Assembly: GCA_963742305.1 (NCBI GenBank)
Contig: CAVULN010000005.1
Coordinates: forward strand, 5,249-69,248
Direction of reading: 5' to 3'
Source: Roseiarcus sp963742305
GTDB taxonomy: Bacteria > Pseudomonadota > Alphaproteobacteria > Rhizobiales > Beijerinckiaceae
DNA: 64,000 bases
How positions within the stretch are numbered: the first letter of the stretch is position 1; every line of letters starts with the position of its first letter. Both the position numbers and the translations under genes were made by a program. The notes under the pieces are model-generated. The model was not told where the DNA came from. It made no database searches and saw only the letters and a list, made by a program, of their open reading frames with translations. Shown piece after piece: positions 47,773-56,395 of the stretch.

Positions 47773-50700
47773 ATGCCGGGGATTGGAGAGTGGCTGAGTT
47801 CGCACGGCTTATCGGAGTATGCCGACCGCTTCGTCGAGAACCGGATCGATCTTTCTATTCTGCCGGATCTTACCGATGAGGACCTCAAGGAGCTTGGCAT
47901 ATTTCTGGGGGATCGTCGCCGACTTCTGCGTTTGATTGCCGACCTCGCCCCCAAACCCCAATTTCCCGCATTGCTCGGCTCACAGCGACTGGAAGAAGCC
48001 GAACGCCGTCAAATCACAGTGATGTTCGCTGACCTGGTCGGGTCAACAGCGCTCTCCACCGGCATGGACCCGGAGGATCTGCGAGATATGTTTGCAGACT
48101 ACACGAGCTGCGCAGAAGAAACGGTGGGCAAGTTTGGCGGCACAGTCGCCCAATATATGGGTGATGGCATCCTGGTGTACTTCGGCTATCCGCATGCTCA
48201 CGAGGACGATGCGGAGCAGGCGGTCAGGGCCGGTCTCGAGCTTATTGCCGCGGTCACTGGACTGAAGACGCGTGTTCCGCAGCAAGTGAGGGTTGGTATC
48301 GCGACCGGAGTGGTCGTGGTAGGCAATCAAACTCCGAGCATCGTCGGCGAGACCCCGAACCTTGCCGCCCGCCTGCAGAGCCTCGCCAAGCCTAACATGG
48401 TCGTTATCGGCGAAGGCACGCGGAAGCTTCTCGGGCAAGTCTTTGAGCTCGAGGACCTCGGAACACAGGATTTGAAGGGTATTGCGGCGCCGGTGAAGGT
48501 CTGGGCGGTGCTTGGACCGACTGCCTCAACCAGCCGCTTCGAGGCGCTGCACCCGAGCGGGATGACCACCTTCGTGGGGCGCGAAAACGAGTACGAGTTC
48601 GTGTTGCGCCGTTGGTTGAAGGCGCGACGAGGCCAAGGCCAGACCGTGCTGCTGTCCGGCGAGGCCGGCGTCGGCAAATCGCGCCTTGCGCTCGCATTTT
48701 CGGAACGTCTCAAGGGCGAGCGCTATCTTCGCATTCATTGTTTCTGCTCCCCGCAGCACACCAACAGCGCGCTTCACCCTATCATCGACCATGTCGAACG
48801 CTCCGCCGCCTTTGCGCGTGACGATCCGCCGGAAGCGAAACTCGACAAGCTCGATACGCTCCTTCGACAGTCCTGGTCTTCAGCCGAGGACTCCGCGCTC
48901 TTCGTCGAGATGCTCTCGTTGCCGAACGATGGACGCTATCCTGCGCTCGAACTCGCCCCGCGGCTGCGGCGGCAAAGAACGATCGACGCGCTTGTCAGGC
49001 AAGTGGAAATCCTGTCCAGCTCCGGCCCGCTGCTGGTGATCTTTGAAGATGCGCACTGGGCGGACCCTACGAGCCTCGAGTTGATCGGTCGACTGGTGGA
49101 CCACATCGCGAGTCATCGCGTGCTGCTGGTCATTTCCTTCCGGCCGGAATTCGAGGCGCCCTGGATCGAGCAAGCGCATGTGACCGCCCTCTCCCTCAAC
49201 CGGCTTGCGCCTCGCGACGTCGACGTCATGATCGATCAAATCGTCGGCAACAATCCGCTCCCTGCCGCCATCCGCCAGGACATCATCGAACGAACGGACG
49301 GCATTCCGCTGTTCGTGGAAGAGATGACGAAAGCGGTGCTCGAGACGGCCTCCGAGGACGAGGCCCGGCGAACTGTGGCCTTAGTTCCCTCTCGGCGAAC
49401 GGCTGTTCCGCCAACCTTGCACGCGTCGCTAGTGGCGCGGCTGGACCGGCTCGGCGCCGCCAGAGAGCTTGCGCAGATCGGCGCGGCTATTGGCCGCGAA
49501 TTCTCGCATGAACTCCTGGCTGGAGTGACATGGTGGCCAGAGGCGAAGCTCGAAATGCAGCTCGATAAACTTATTCGGGCGGGGTTGCTATTCCGCCAGG
49601 GCGCACCGCCCGATGCGACCTATTTGTTCAAACATGCTCTCGTGCAGGATGCGGCCTATGGCTTGCTGCTGCGCGCGCCAAGACGCCGCCTTCATGCTCG
49701 AATCGCCGTAACCCTCGAGAGCAAGTTTAGCGAAATCGCCGAGAACAAGCCCGAGTTGCTGGCACAGCACTGGGGTGAAGCGGGGAATATCGAAAGAGCT
49801 GCGGCGCTGTGGGGGAAAGCGGGGCGACGGTCGGCGCAAAGATCGGCTCTAACCGAAGCCACAGAACAACTCAGACGCGCGCTTGAGATGATCGCGACCT
49901 TGTCAAGCACGCCCGCGCTGCGCCGCGCTGAAATCGAGCTTCACGTGGAGCTGATCACGCCGCTCCTGCACGTCCGCGGCTACGCGGCGCCGGAAACCAG
50001 AGCCGCAGTCGAGCGAGCGCGTGCGCTGATTGAACAATCTCGCGAGCTCGGCGAGCTTCCGGAAGATCCCCTATTGCTGTATTCCGTTCTTTACGGCATG
50101 TGGGTCGCGAATCTCGTCGCCTTCAATGGCGAGATGATGCGCGAACTTGCCACCCAGTTCTTGGCGCTGGCGGAGACGCAGAGCGTGAGCGGGCCGATTA
50201 TGATCGGGCATCGCCAAATGGGTTTGTCCCTCCTCCACACCGGAGACGTCGTAGACGCCCGAACTCATCTCGATCAAGCGATCGCGCTTTACGATTCGGC
50301 TGAGCATCGCCCTCTCGCGACCCAATTCGGGCAGGACGTCGGCGCCGCAAGCCTTTCCTGGAGATCGATATCATGGTGGCTGCTTGGCCACCCCGATGCG
50401 GCGCTCGCGGATACTGAGCGAGCGCTGAGCGTTGCCCGCGAGACTCAACACCTTGCGACATTGGTCTACGTGATCAATTTTAGCATTTGGTTGTATATCC
50501 ACTGCGGAAATTACTCGGCTACAAAGGCGCTGGTCGACGAATATGGTCCCTTGCAGGATCGACTGGGGTCGTCGTTTTGGAATGGATGGGGAATGATGCA
50601 GCGGGGTTGCTTGTCGGCGCTGACCGGCAACGCCTTGGAAGCCGTCCGAACAATTACGGGTGGCGTAGAGTTCCTGCGGTCGACGGAAACAACGATGTGG

Positions 50701-51108
50701 ATGCCGTTGTTTTTATCGCATTTGGCGAGAGCCAGCGCGGAGATTGGCCAGGTCGACGAAGCTTCGACCAAGATTGGCGAAGCAATGACTGCCGTGAAGA
50801 CGACGAAAGAGAACTGGTACGAAGCCGAGATCATTCGCGTCGCCGGGGAAATCGCTTTGCAGGGAATGGAGCCGGACGCGACAAAGGCTGAAGCCTGTTT
50901 CGCCCGCGCGCTTGAGGTTGCTCGGAAGCAGAAGGCAAAATCCTGGGAGCTCCGGGCGGCGAGGAGCATGGCGCGGCTGCTGTGCGCCCAGGGCAGGCCC
51001 CAAGCCGCACGCGAAATTCTCCATCCGGCCTATGGCTGGTTCACCGCGGGCTTCGACACACTCGACCTAAGGGAGGCCAAGGCGCTGCTGGATGACCTGG
51101 CGTCCTGA
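47773..51108 (+). CDS. SAM domain-class III cyclase-AAA ATPase-TPR signalling protein
   Basis: A 1111-residue multidomain protein. Residues about 1-65 are a SAM domain (IGEWLSSHGLSEYADRF), 78-260 a class III nucleotide cyclase domain (ITVMFADLVGSTALS with a metal Asp, then YMGDGILVYFGYP with the second Asp), 270-600 a P-loop ATPase with Walker A LLSGEAGVGKSRLALAF, and the rest TPR-like helices. Similar architectures are abundant in Bradyrhizobium and relatives; most have unknown inputs. It could make cAMP, with the ATPase/TPR part acting as a sensor or scaffold in the manner of STAND proteins. Start ATG at 47773 begins the SAM domain. It stands alone. Confidence 0.88.
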   Translation: MPGIGEWLSSHGLSEYADRFVENRIDLSILPDLTDEDLKELGIFLGDRRRLLRLIADLAPKPQFPALLGSQRLEEAERRQITVMFADLVGSTALSTGMDPEDLRDMFADYTSCAEETVGKFGGTVAQYMGDGILVYFGYPHAHEDDAEQAVRAGLELIAAVTGLKTRVPQQVRVGIATGVVVVGNQTPSIVGETPNLAARLQSLAKPNMVVIGEGTRKLLGQVFELEDLGTQDLKGIAAPVKVWAVLGPTASTSRFEALHPSGMTTFVGRENEYEFVLRRWLKARRGQGQTVLLSGEAGVGKSRLALAFSERLKGERYLRIHCFCSPQHTNSALHPIIDHVERSAAFARDDPPEAKLDKLDTLLRQSWSSAEDSALFVEMLSLPNDGRYPALELAPRLRRQRTIDALVRQVEILSSSGPLLVIFEDAHWADPTSLELIGRLVDHIASHRVLLVISFRPEFEAPWIEQAHVTALSLNRLAPRDVDVMIDQIVGNNPLPAAIRQDIIERTDGIPLFVEEMTKAVLETASEDEARRTVALVPSRRTAVPPTLHASLVARLDRLGAARELAQIGAAIGREFSHELLAGVTWWPEAKLEMQLDKLIRAGLLFRQGAPPDATYLFKHALVQDAAYGLLLRAPRRRLHARIAVTLESKFSEIAENKPELLAQHWGEAGNIERAAALWGKAGRRSAQRSALTEATEQLRRALEMIATLSSTPALRRAEIELHVELITPLLHVRGYAAPETRAAVERARALIEQSRELGELPEDPLLLYSVLYGMWVANLVAFNGEMMRELATQFLALAETQSVSGPIMIGHRQMGLSLLHTGDVVDARTHLDQAIALYDSAEHRPLATQFGQDVGAASLSWRSISWWLLGHPDAALADTERALSVARETQHLATLVYVINFSIWLYIHCGNYSATKALVDEYGPLQDRLGSSFWNGWGMMQRGCLSALTGNALEAVRTITGGVEFLRSTETTMWMPLFLSHLARASAEIGQVDEASTKIGEAMTAVKTTKENWYEAEIIRVAGEIALQGMEPDATKAEACFARALEVARKQKAKSWELRAARSMARLLCAQGRPQAAREILHPAYGWFTAGFDTLDLREAKALLDDLAS

Positions 51109-51689
51109 CCGCCAAGTATTTCACCTTCCAGCGACGTCGCCGAAGGAGCGCTCCTTTCGGTCAATGTCAATCATCCGCTTTTCTTCGGAGGAAGCGCGGT
51201 CGCCGCACAAACGGGAACTTCCGCTTCGGGCAGGCGACTTCCGTTCGGCAAGAACGCCGCCGAGAGGCGTCCAGCCGGGGTCTGCGGGTTCGAGACCGGA
51301 GGTCGCCGGTGTGCCTTGTCCGCTCTCCGCCCAAGGCGGTCGTCTCCGCACGCCGATTGAGTTTGAGCCTGGCCAGCAGCTGATCGGTCCAATCGCCGGT
51401 GGCTCCATGAAATCGGAAAATAGATAAATCTATTGCCTTTTCAAGAAAGGCCGACTATGATGACGGGATCGCGTCAAAGCCGAGAGCCCATGTTCAACCC
51501 TTCCGTGGCGGCCAGCATCGCCCGCGAGGACGACCGCCGTCGCGGCGCCATTCTGCGTGGAAGGGGGTCGGAAGGAAAACTCGCCGTAAGGTCTTGAAAT
51601 CGCTCATTTCGCGGAAGGAAAACGAGGCTTGAGCGGCCCCTTTTTCGGGGTTTTCGGCGCGAAAGGCGGTCTCAGCGAGCAAAAACGCG
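51109..51689. other. region without a firm gene; a 46-codon frame at 51457-51597
   Basis: About 580 bases between the two cyclase genes. The plus-strand frame 51457-51597 (MMTGSRQSREPMFNPSVAAS start) has an AT-rich patch and AAGAAAGG upstream that could act as promoter and ribosome site, but it matches no family I know. I do not call it a gene. Confidence 0.3.
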
Positions 51690-53861
51690 CTATTTTTCGT
51701 CGAGGGCGATCACGGGGCGCCAATCGGGGTCCTGCGCGGTTTCGGCCAGCTGGGCGAAGCGGCGCAGGTTGTAGGCGTATAGGCCGCGCACGGCCTCGGG
51801 CGCGAGGGGCGCGGCCTTCTCCGCCAGCGCGGCTGCGGCGGCGAAGTCCCGGTTCCGGTAGGCCGAGAGCATCGCCGCGTGCAGGCGGCTCAGGTCCGCG
51901 AATTCCTCGCTTCCCGCGAGCGCCTGGTCGCCGGCCAGCGCGTAAAGGCCGACCGGACGCGTCTTGCCCTTGACCAGCACGGAATCGATCTCGAGCCAGG
52001 CGAAATCGGGCGCTTCCGCGCGGGTCGTCTCGCTGGCGATGATGTCGACCTGGAAAACCTTGCACGCGCCTTCGAGCCGCGAGGCGACGTTCACCTCGTC
52101 GCCTATTGCCGAATAGTCGAACCGGCGCAGCGAGCCCAGATTGCCGACGCAAGCCTCGCCCGTATTGAGCCCGATCCCGAAGCGCACCGGCCTGAACGTC
52201 CGGTGATCGGCTTCAGCGCGGCTCCGCCAGTCCTCGTTGAGGGCGACCAGCGTCTCGCGCATCGCCAGCGCGGACCCGACCGCGTGGCCGCCATGATCGG
52301 GATCGTCGAGCGGGGCGTTCCAGAACGCCATGATGGCGTCGCCCATGTATTTGTCGATCGTGCCTTCGCGGTCGAGAATCGCGTCGGTCATCGGCGTCAG
52401 ATATTCGTTGAGGAAACGGGTGAGCCCCGGCGCGTCGAACCCCTCCGAGATGGTGGTGAACGACCGGATGTCGCAGAAGAGCAGGGTGAGCTCCCGCTGC
52501 AGGCCGCCGAGCTCGAGAGCGCCGGGCATTTCCGCAAGCCGCGCGACCACCGCGGGCGAGACGAACCGGCCGAAGGCCGAACGGATCTCCCGCTCCTGGT
52601 GGCGCTTGACCGCGTAGAGGGTCGAGACGCCGGTGAAATAGACGGCGGCGGCGGAAAACGCGGGATAGGCGGGCTCGATCAGCACCCCATGACGGGAAAA
52701 CGCGAACCAGCTCACGGCCCCGATCGCGCCGAGGATGGCCGCGAACACGAGCGCCGCCAGATGGGGCGCGAGGAACCAGGTCGTCGCGACGAGCGTCGCG
52801 CAGATGAGCGCCGTCGCCATCCACTCCGCACTCGGAGCCCAGTCCGGGCGCCTCAGCGTCTGGCCGTCCAGCAGCTGCTCGACGATCTGCGCATGGGCTT
52901 CCACGCCCGGCATCGCCGCCGACAACGGGGTCGCGACAATGTCCGAAAGCAGCGCCGCGCTGGCGCCGACGAACACGATCGAGCCGCGCAGACTGCTGAG
53001 GTCCGCTCCCGGTTCGAGAGCCTTCCACGCCGGGATCGAGCGGCGCGGGTCGGGACGCGCGAAATAGACCCGGATGTCGCCCGCGGGGTCGGTGTCAATC
53101 GTCAAGTCGCCGTTGCGGATCTCGAGCACGCCGTACACTTCGCCGAACGCCGTTTCGCCGCTGGCGTTGGACGACTTGACGATATAGGTCGAGGCGCCCT
53201 GCGCGACACGCAGCGCTTCCATGGCGAGGCTCGGGTGCAGGGAGCCGTCCACATTGAGGATGAGCGGCACCCGTCGCACGACACGGTCGTGGTCGGGTCG
53301 CCAATTGAGAAAACCGACGCCTGCCGCATGCTTGGCCAGTTCTGAGAGAGGCGCGAGAGCCCCGGGCGCGGGCGTCAGGAACTTCGTTGCGTCATCGCCG
53401 GCGGTGACGAATCCCGCCTTGAGGGAACCGCCGGGGCCATTGGGCGCCTCGGAGACGAAACTGCCGAGAACGACGGGAGCGCCCTCGATGGCGCGGGCGA
53501 ACTCGTCGTCCGGAGTCGCTCCGTTTTGAGCGCTCGCGTCGGCGCGGTCTTTTTCCGAGAACAGGAAATCGAACACGATCGCCGCGGCGCCGGCCTTCTT
53601 CAGCGTCTCGACCAGTGTGGCGAGGCGCTCGCGGGGCCACGGCCATTGCCCGAGCCGCTTGAGCAATTCGTCGTCGATCGCCACGATGCGGACCGGCTGG
53701 TCGAACGTGTAGGGCCGCGGCTTCCAGCGCTGATACTGGTCGAACACCAGATTCTGTACGACAGCGCGCGTCGGCGCGCCGACGACCCCGGCGAGCAGCG
53801 CCAGCGCGCAGGCGGTCGCCGTCGTCAAAGCGTAAAGTCTGGCCTCGTTCGCCCTTCGCAT
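51690..53861 (-). CDS. CHASE2-domain adenylate/guanylate cyclase
   Basis: A 723-residue membrane cyclase. An N-terminal membrane anchor (about 10-30) is followed by an extracellular CHASE2 sensor (DQPVRIVAIDDELLKRLGQW and RLATLVETLKKAGAAAIVFD, then SLRGSIVFVGASA) and three membrane spans (about 345-420). The cytoplasmic class III cyclase domain has LTLLFCDIRSFTTISEGFDA and KYMGDAIMAFWNAP carrying both metal Asp, and FDYSAIGDEVNVASRLEG. All catalytic parts are present, so a periplasmic signal likely controls cAMP synthesis. Start ATG at 53861. About 138 bases separate it from the glycosyltransferase gene upstream. Confidence 0.92.
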   Translation of the reverse strand: MRRANEARLYALTTATACALALLAGVVGAPTRAVVQNLVFDQYQRWKPRPYTFDQPVRIVAIDDELLKRLGQWPWPRERLATLVETLKKAGAAAIVFDFLFSEKDRADASAQNGATPDDEFARAIEGAPVVLGSFVSEAPNGPGGSLKAGFVTAGDDATKFLTPAPGALAPLSELAKHAAGVGFLNWRPDHDRVVRRVPLILNVDGSLHPSLAMEALRVAQGASTYIVKSSNASGETAFGEVYGVLEIRNGDLTIDTDPAGDIRVYFARPDPRRSIPAWKALEPGADLSSLRGSIVFVGASAALLSDIVATPLSAAMPGVEAHAQIVEQLLDGQTLRRPDWAPSAEWMATALICATLVATTWFLAPHLAALVFAAILGAIGAVSWFAFSRHGVLIEPAYPAFSAAAVYFTGVSTLYAVKRHQEREIRSAFGRFVSPAVVARLAEMPGALELGGLQRELTLLFCDIRSFTTISEGFDAPGLTRFLNEYLTPMTDAILDREGTIDKYMGDAIMAFWNAPLDDPDHGGHAVGSALAMRETLVALNEDWRSRAEADHRTFRPVRFGIGLNTGEACVGNLGSLRRFDYSAIGDEVNVASRLEGACKVFQVDIIASETTRAEAPDFAWLEIDSVLVKGKTRPVGLYALAGDQALAGSEEFADLSRLHAAMLSAYRNRDFAAAAALAEKAAPLAPEAVRGLYAYNLRRFAQLAETAQDPDWRPVIALDEK

Positions 53862-53999
53862 GTCGTCCTTGCCGCGCCGGGCGGCCAGAATTGAGAGAAC
53901 GCCTGTGTTGTCAAGCCAATGGCGCGGAAGCGCCCGATCAGGCGGGACCCTGCCACGAAATATCCGCCGTTTGTTTGACCAAACATCCGGAATGCGGCC

Positions 54000-55298
54000 T
54001 TATCGCGCGCCGGGCGGCGCCTGACAGGTTTGGCCTGCTTCGCCCGGCGCGAGCGGCCGGAGATGCCGTTCGACGCCGAAATCGACCGCGACCCGGTTGG
54101 CTTCGTGTCCGGGGTCGACGCCGTAGCGGCGCAGGAACGCGTAGAAGGCGCCGCCGGAGAGATCGACCGGCGCCCTGTGCCGGACGGCGACCGAGCCGAC
54201 CACTCCGACGCTCGCCGGTCCAAAGGCGGCGCGGACCGCCGGCCCCAGCAGCAGGTCGCTGCCCCAGCCGCTGACCAATTCGGCGAACGCCCAGTTCGCG
54301 CGTTCGAGCGCGCGGCGCGTCAGGGCCGGGGCCATGATCTCGACCGACGAAACTCGCGTCACGCCGGCGCCGGCCGAGGGCCTTTTCAGGAATGGATAGG
54401 CGGTGGCCGAATCCGCGGTGAGCGCGGGTTGCGCAAGATCGAGCTTTTCCGCTGCCATGACGCGAAACAGGGCCTCGATCCCCTGAGCGTCGATCTCGAC
54501 GTCGTCGTCGAGGAACAGGACCGCCTGGTAGCGCATGAGGAGATCGGGCCTAACCTCCATGAGGCGCCGGATAGCGGTCATCTTGGTTCCCGTCTGAACC
54601 GTCGCGATTTCGGCTTTCGGATGGACGCTCCCGTCGTGATAGGCGTTGAGGAGAACGTCGAAGCTGCGCGGCTCATTGAGGTAGGGCGCGTCGAAGCCCT
54701 CGCCGCATTGGACGAAGACGAGGAGGTTGCGCTCCGGGTGGGGAGCCTCGCGTTCGATACGCAGCCGCCCGGCGGCGTAGAAGCGATCCTGGCGCGCCCT
54801 CAATTCCTGCCGGTTGAGAGGCGGGCCCATCTCGCCCTCGGCCAGCGTGCGATCGAAGACCCGGAAGGCCGCCTCCTCGAGCGAGCGGGGTTTTGCGCCG
54901 CGAGTGATGTCGCGGAGGAATTCAAGATCGATATCCGCCCGCGGGCGCCTGCCCGCCCGCAGCCCATGCTCGAGAAAGTGCAGAAAGGGATGGGGGTGGC
55001 TCCGGGCCCAGTCCGGGTTGTCGGACGCGTACCAGGCGTGGTCGAATTCGGCGGAAGGGGAGGGGGCGTCAGGCTCGGGACGGGCGAGATAGACCTCGAG
55101 CAGACCTCGGTTCGCGTCCTTACCAATGTTCGCGCGCTCGCGGACATACACGGGATCGAAGAAGGCGTTGGGGCGGTAGCCGAGCCGCTCGCCGATCAGC
55201 GCGTAATGGATGGGCGCGAGCGGCGCCGCGTGTTCGCTGATGAGACGCCGGCGGGCGTAGAGGCGCGCCCAGAACGCCCGCCGGGAGGCGGAGTTCAT
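54000..55298 (-). CDS. DUF707-like glycosyltransferase
   Basis: A 432-residue protein whose C-terminal half (about 190-430) has a glycosyltransferase A-like core with the metal-binding LFLDDDVEID and the upstream NLLVFVQCGEGFD, matching the DUF707 group found in plants and bacteria. The N-terminal half has a PHPFLHFLEHGLRAGRRP motif known from surface polysaccharide enzymes. It probably adds a sugar to a cell-surface polymer; donor and acceptor are unknown. Its start overlaps the lipB stop by 4 bases, so it is translated after lipB. Confidence 0.7.
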   Translation of the reverse strand: MNSASRRAFWARLYARRRLISEHAAPLAPIHYALIGERLGYRPNAFFDPVYVRERANIGKDANRGLLEVYLARPEPDAPSPSAEFDHAWYASDNPDWARSHPHPFLHFLEHGLRAGRRPRADIDLEFLRDITRGAKPRSLEEAAFRVFDRTLAEGEMGPPLNRQELRARQDRFYAAGRLRIEREAPHPERNLLVFVQCGEGFDAPYLNEPRSFDVLLNAYHDGSVHPKAEIATVQTGTKMTAIRRLMEVRPDLLMRYQAVLFLDDDVEIDAQGIEALFRVMAAEKLDLAQPALTADSATAYPFLKRPSAGAGVTRVSSVEIMAPALTRRALERANWAFAELVSGWGSDLLLGPAVRAAFGPASVGVVGSVAVRHRAPVDLSGGAFYAFLRRYGVDPGHEANRVAVDFGVERHLRPLAPGEAGQTCQAPPGAR

Positions 55299-56023
55299 GG
55301 TGGGCCGGATCGGGTCGGACCGAACGCGGTCTCGAACGCAGCGCGCAGCGCCACATCCGCCTCGCCCATTGTCGCGGCGCGGCCGAGATCGGCGAGGCTG
55401 GTGACGCCATAGTGGGACTCCCGGATCCCGCAGGGCGCAATGCCCGAAAAATGCTCGAGGTCAGGATCGACGTTGAGCGCCACGCCATGCAGCGTCGCCC
55501 AGCGCCGCACGCGCACGCCTATTGCCGCGATCTTGTCCTCGGCCGGCTCTCCTGAGGGCGAAGCGGGTTTGTCGGGCCGCTCAACCCACACCCCAACCCG
55601 GCTCTCCCGCGTCTCGCCCACCACTCCGAACGCCTTCAGGGCGTCGATCAGCCAGCTCTCGAGAGTGGCCACGTAGGCCCGGACGTCGGGCCGACGCCGC
55701 TTGAGGTCGAGCATGACATAAGCGACCCGCTGCCCAGGCCCGTGATAGGTGAACTGGCCGCCACGGCCCGCGCGATGGACCGGAAAACGCGCCTCGATGA
55801 GGTCGCCGTCCCTGGCGCTTGTTCCCGCGGTGTAAAGGGCGGGGTGCTCGATCAGCCAGACCCGTTCGGGCGCCGCGCCGCGCGCGATCGCGTCCGACCG
55901 CGCTTCCATTTCCGCCAGCGCCTCGGCGTATTGGGTCAGTCCCGGAGTGACCACCCATTCGACTGGCGGCGCGCCGGAGGGACCGAGCAGCGGCGCGCGG
56001 GGCTGAAGGCGCGAATTGGACAC
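55295..56023 (-). CDS. lipB: lipoyl(octanoyl) transferase
   Basis: A 242-residue enzyme that moves an octanoyl group from acyl carrier protein to the lipoyl domains of 2-oxoacid dehydrogenases and the glycine cleavage system. Seen: VWLIEHPALYTAGTSA, the RGGQFTYHGPGQRVAYVMLD motif with its conserved His, the catalytic-Lys region KIAAIGVRVRRWATLHGVAL and the conserved Cys in GIAPCGI. An 11-residue Pro/Ser-rich insert before KIAAIG (SPSGEP) is longer than in E. coli. The start ATG at 56023 keeps a short variable leader. Confidence 0.94.
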   Translation of the reverse strand: MSNSRLQPRAPLLGPSGAPPVEWVVTPGLTQYAEALAEMEARSDAIARGAAPERVWLIEHPALYTAGTSARDGDLIEARFPVHRAGRGGQFTYHGPGQRVAYVMLDLKRRRPDVRAYVATLESWLIDALKAFGVVGETRESRVGVWVERPDKPASPSGEPAEDKIAAIGVRVRRWATLHGVALNVDPDLEHFSGIAPCGIRESHYGVTSLADLGRAATMGEADVALRAAFETAFGPTRSGPP

Positions 56024-56132
56024 GAGGCTTCATATCAAAGGGCGGGCGGGCGGGCGAGGGCGCGCGGGACGCAGGGCTCTCAGTCCGCGCACCAAGTTAC
56101 GCACTCCGGTGATTGCGCTGTGAGCGGGGTCC

Positions 56133-56330
56133 TCACCTTTCCCCGTCGCTGTCGAGCCGGTCGAGCAACTCAAGAAGCCGATCCGGAACGGGCTCGGCGG
56201 TCACGGCGTCATAGATCGCTCTCAGTTGATCGGCGATGTACCGGTCCATCGCCGCGCTCGGCGAAGCCGCGTCCGGCGCAAGAGGTTTCGTCTTCCTCTT
56301 TTGCACTCGTCCCGCAGTCTTATCCGGCAT
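56133..56330 (-). CDS. nepR: NepR family anti-sigma factor
   Basis: A 65-residue protein whose C-terminal half (LRAIYDAVTAEPVPDRLLEL, then LDRLDS) fits the NepR helix pair that grips the ECF sigma factor EcfG. The N terminus is basic and disordered, as usual. In the general stress response NepR holds EcfG until phosphorylated PhyR takes NepR away. It lies 66 bases downstream of the histidine kinase gene on the same strand. In most alphaproteobacteria ecfG follows nepR directly; here lipB comes next after 109 bases. Confidence 0.85.
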   Translation of the reverse strand: MPDKTAGRVQKRKTKPLAPDAASPSAAMDRYIADQLRAIYDAVTAEPVPDRLLELLDRLDSDGER

Positions 56331-56395
56331 TGGCGAATCTCAAGGGCGCTCGGCTCGCCGCCCCAAGCGATCGTCCAGTCGGACGCTCGCGCCAT

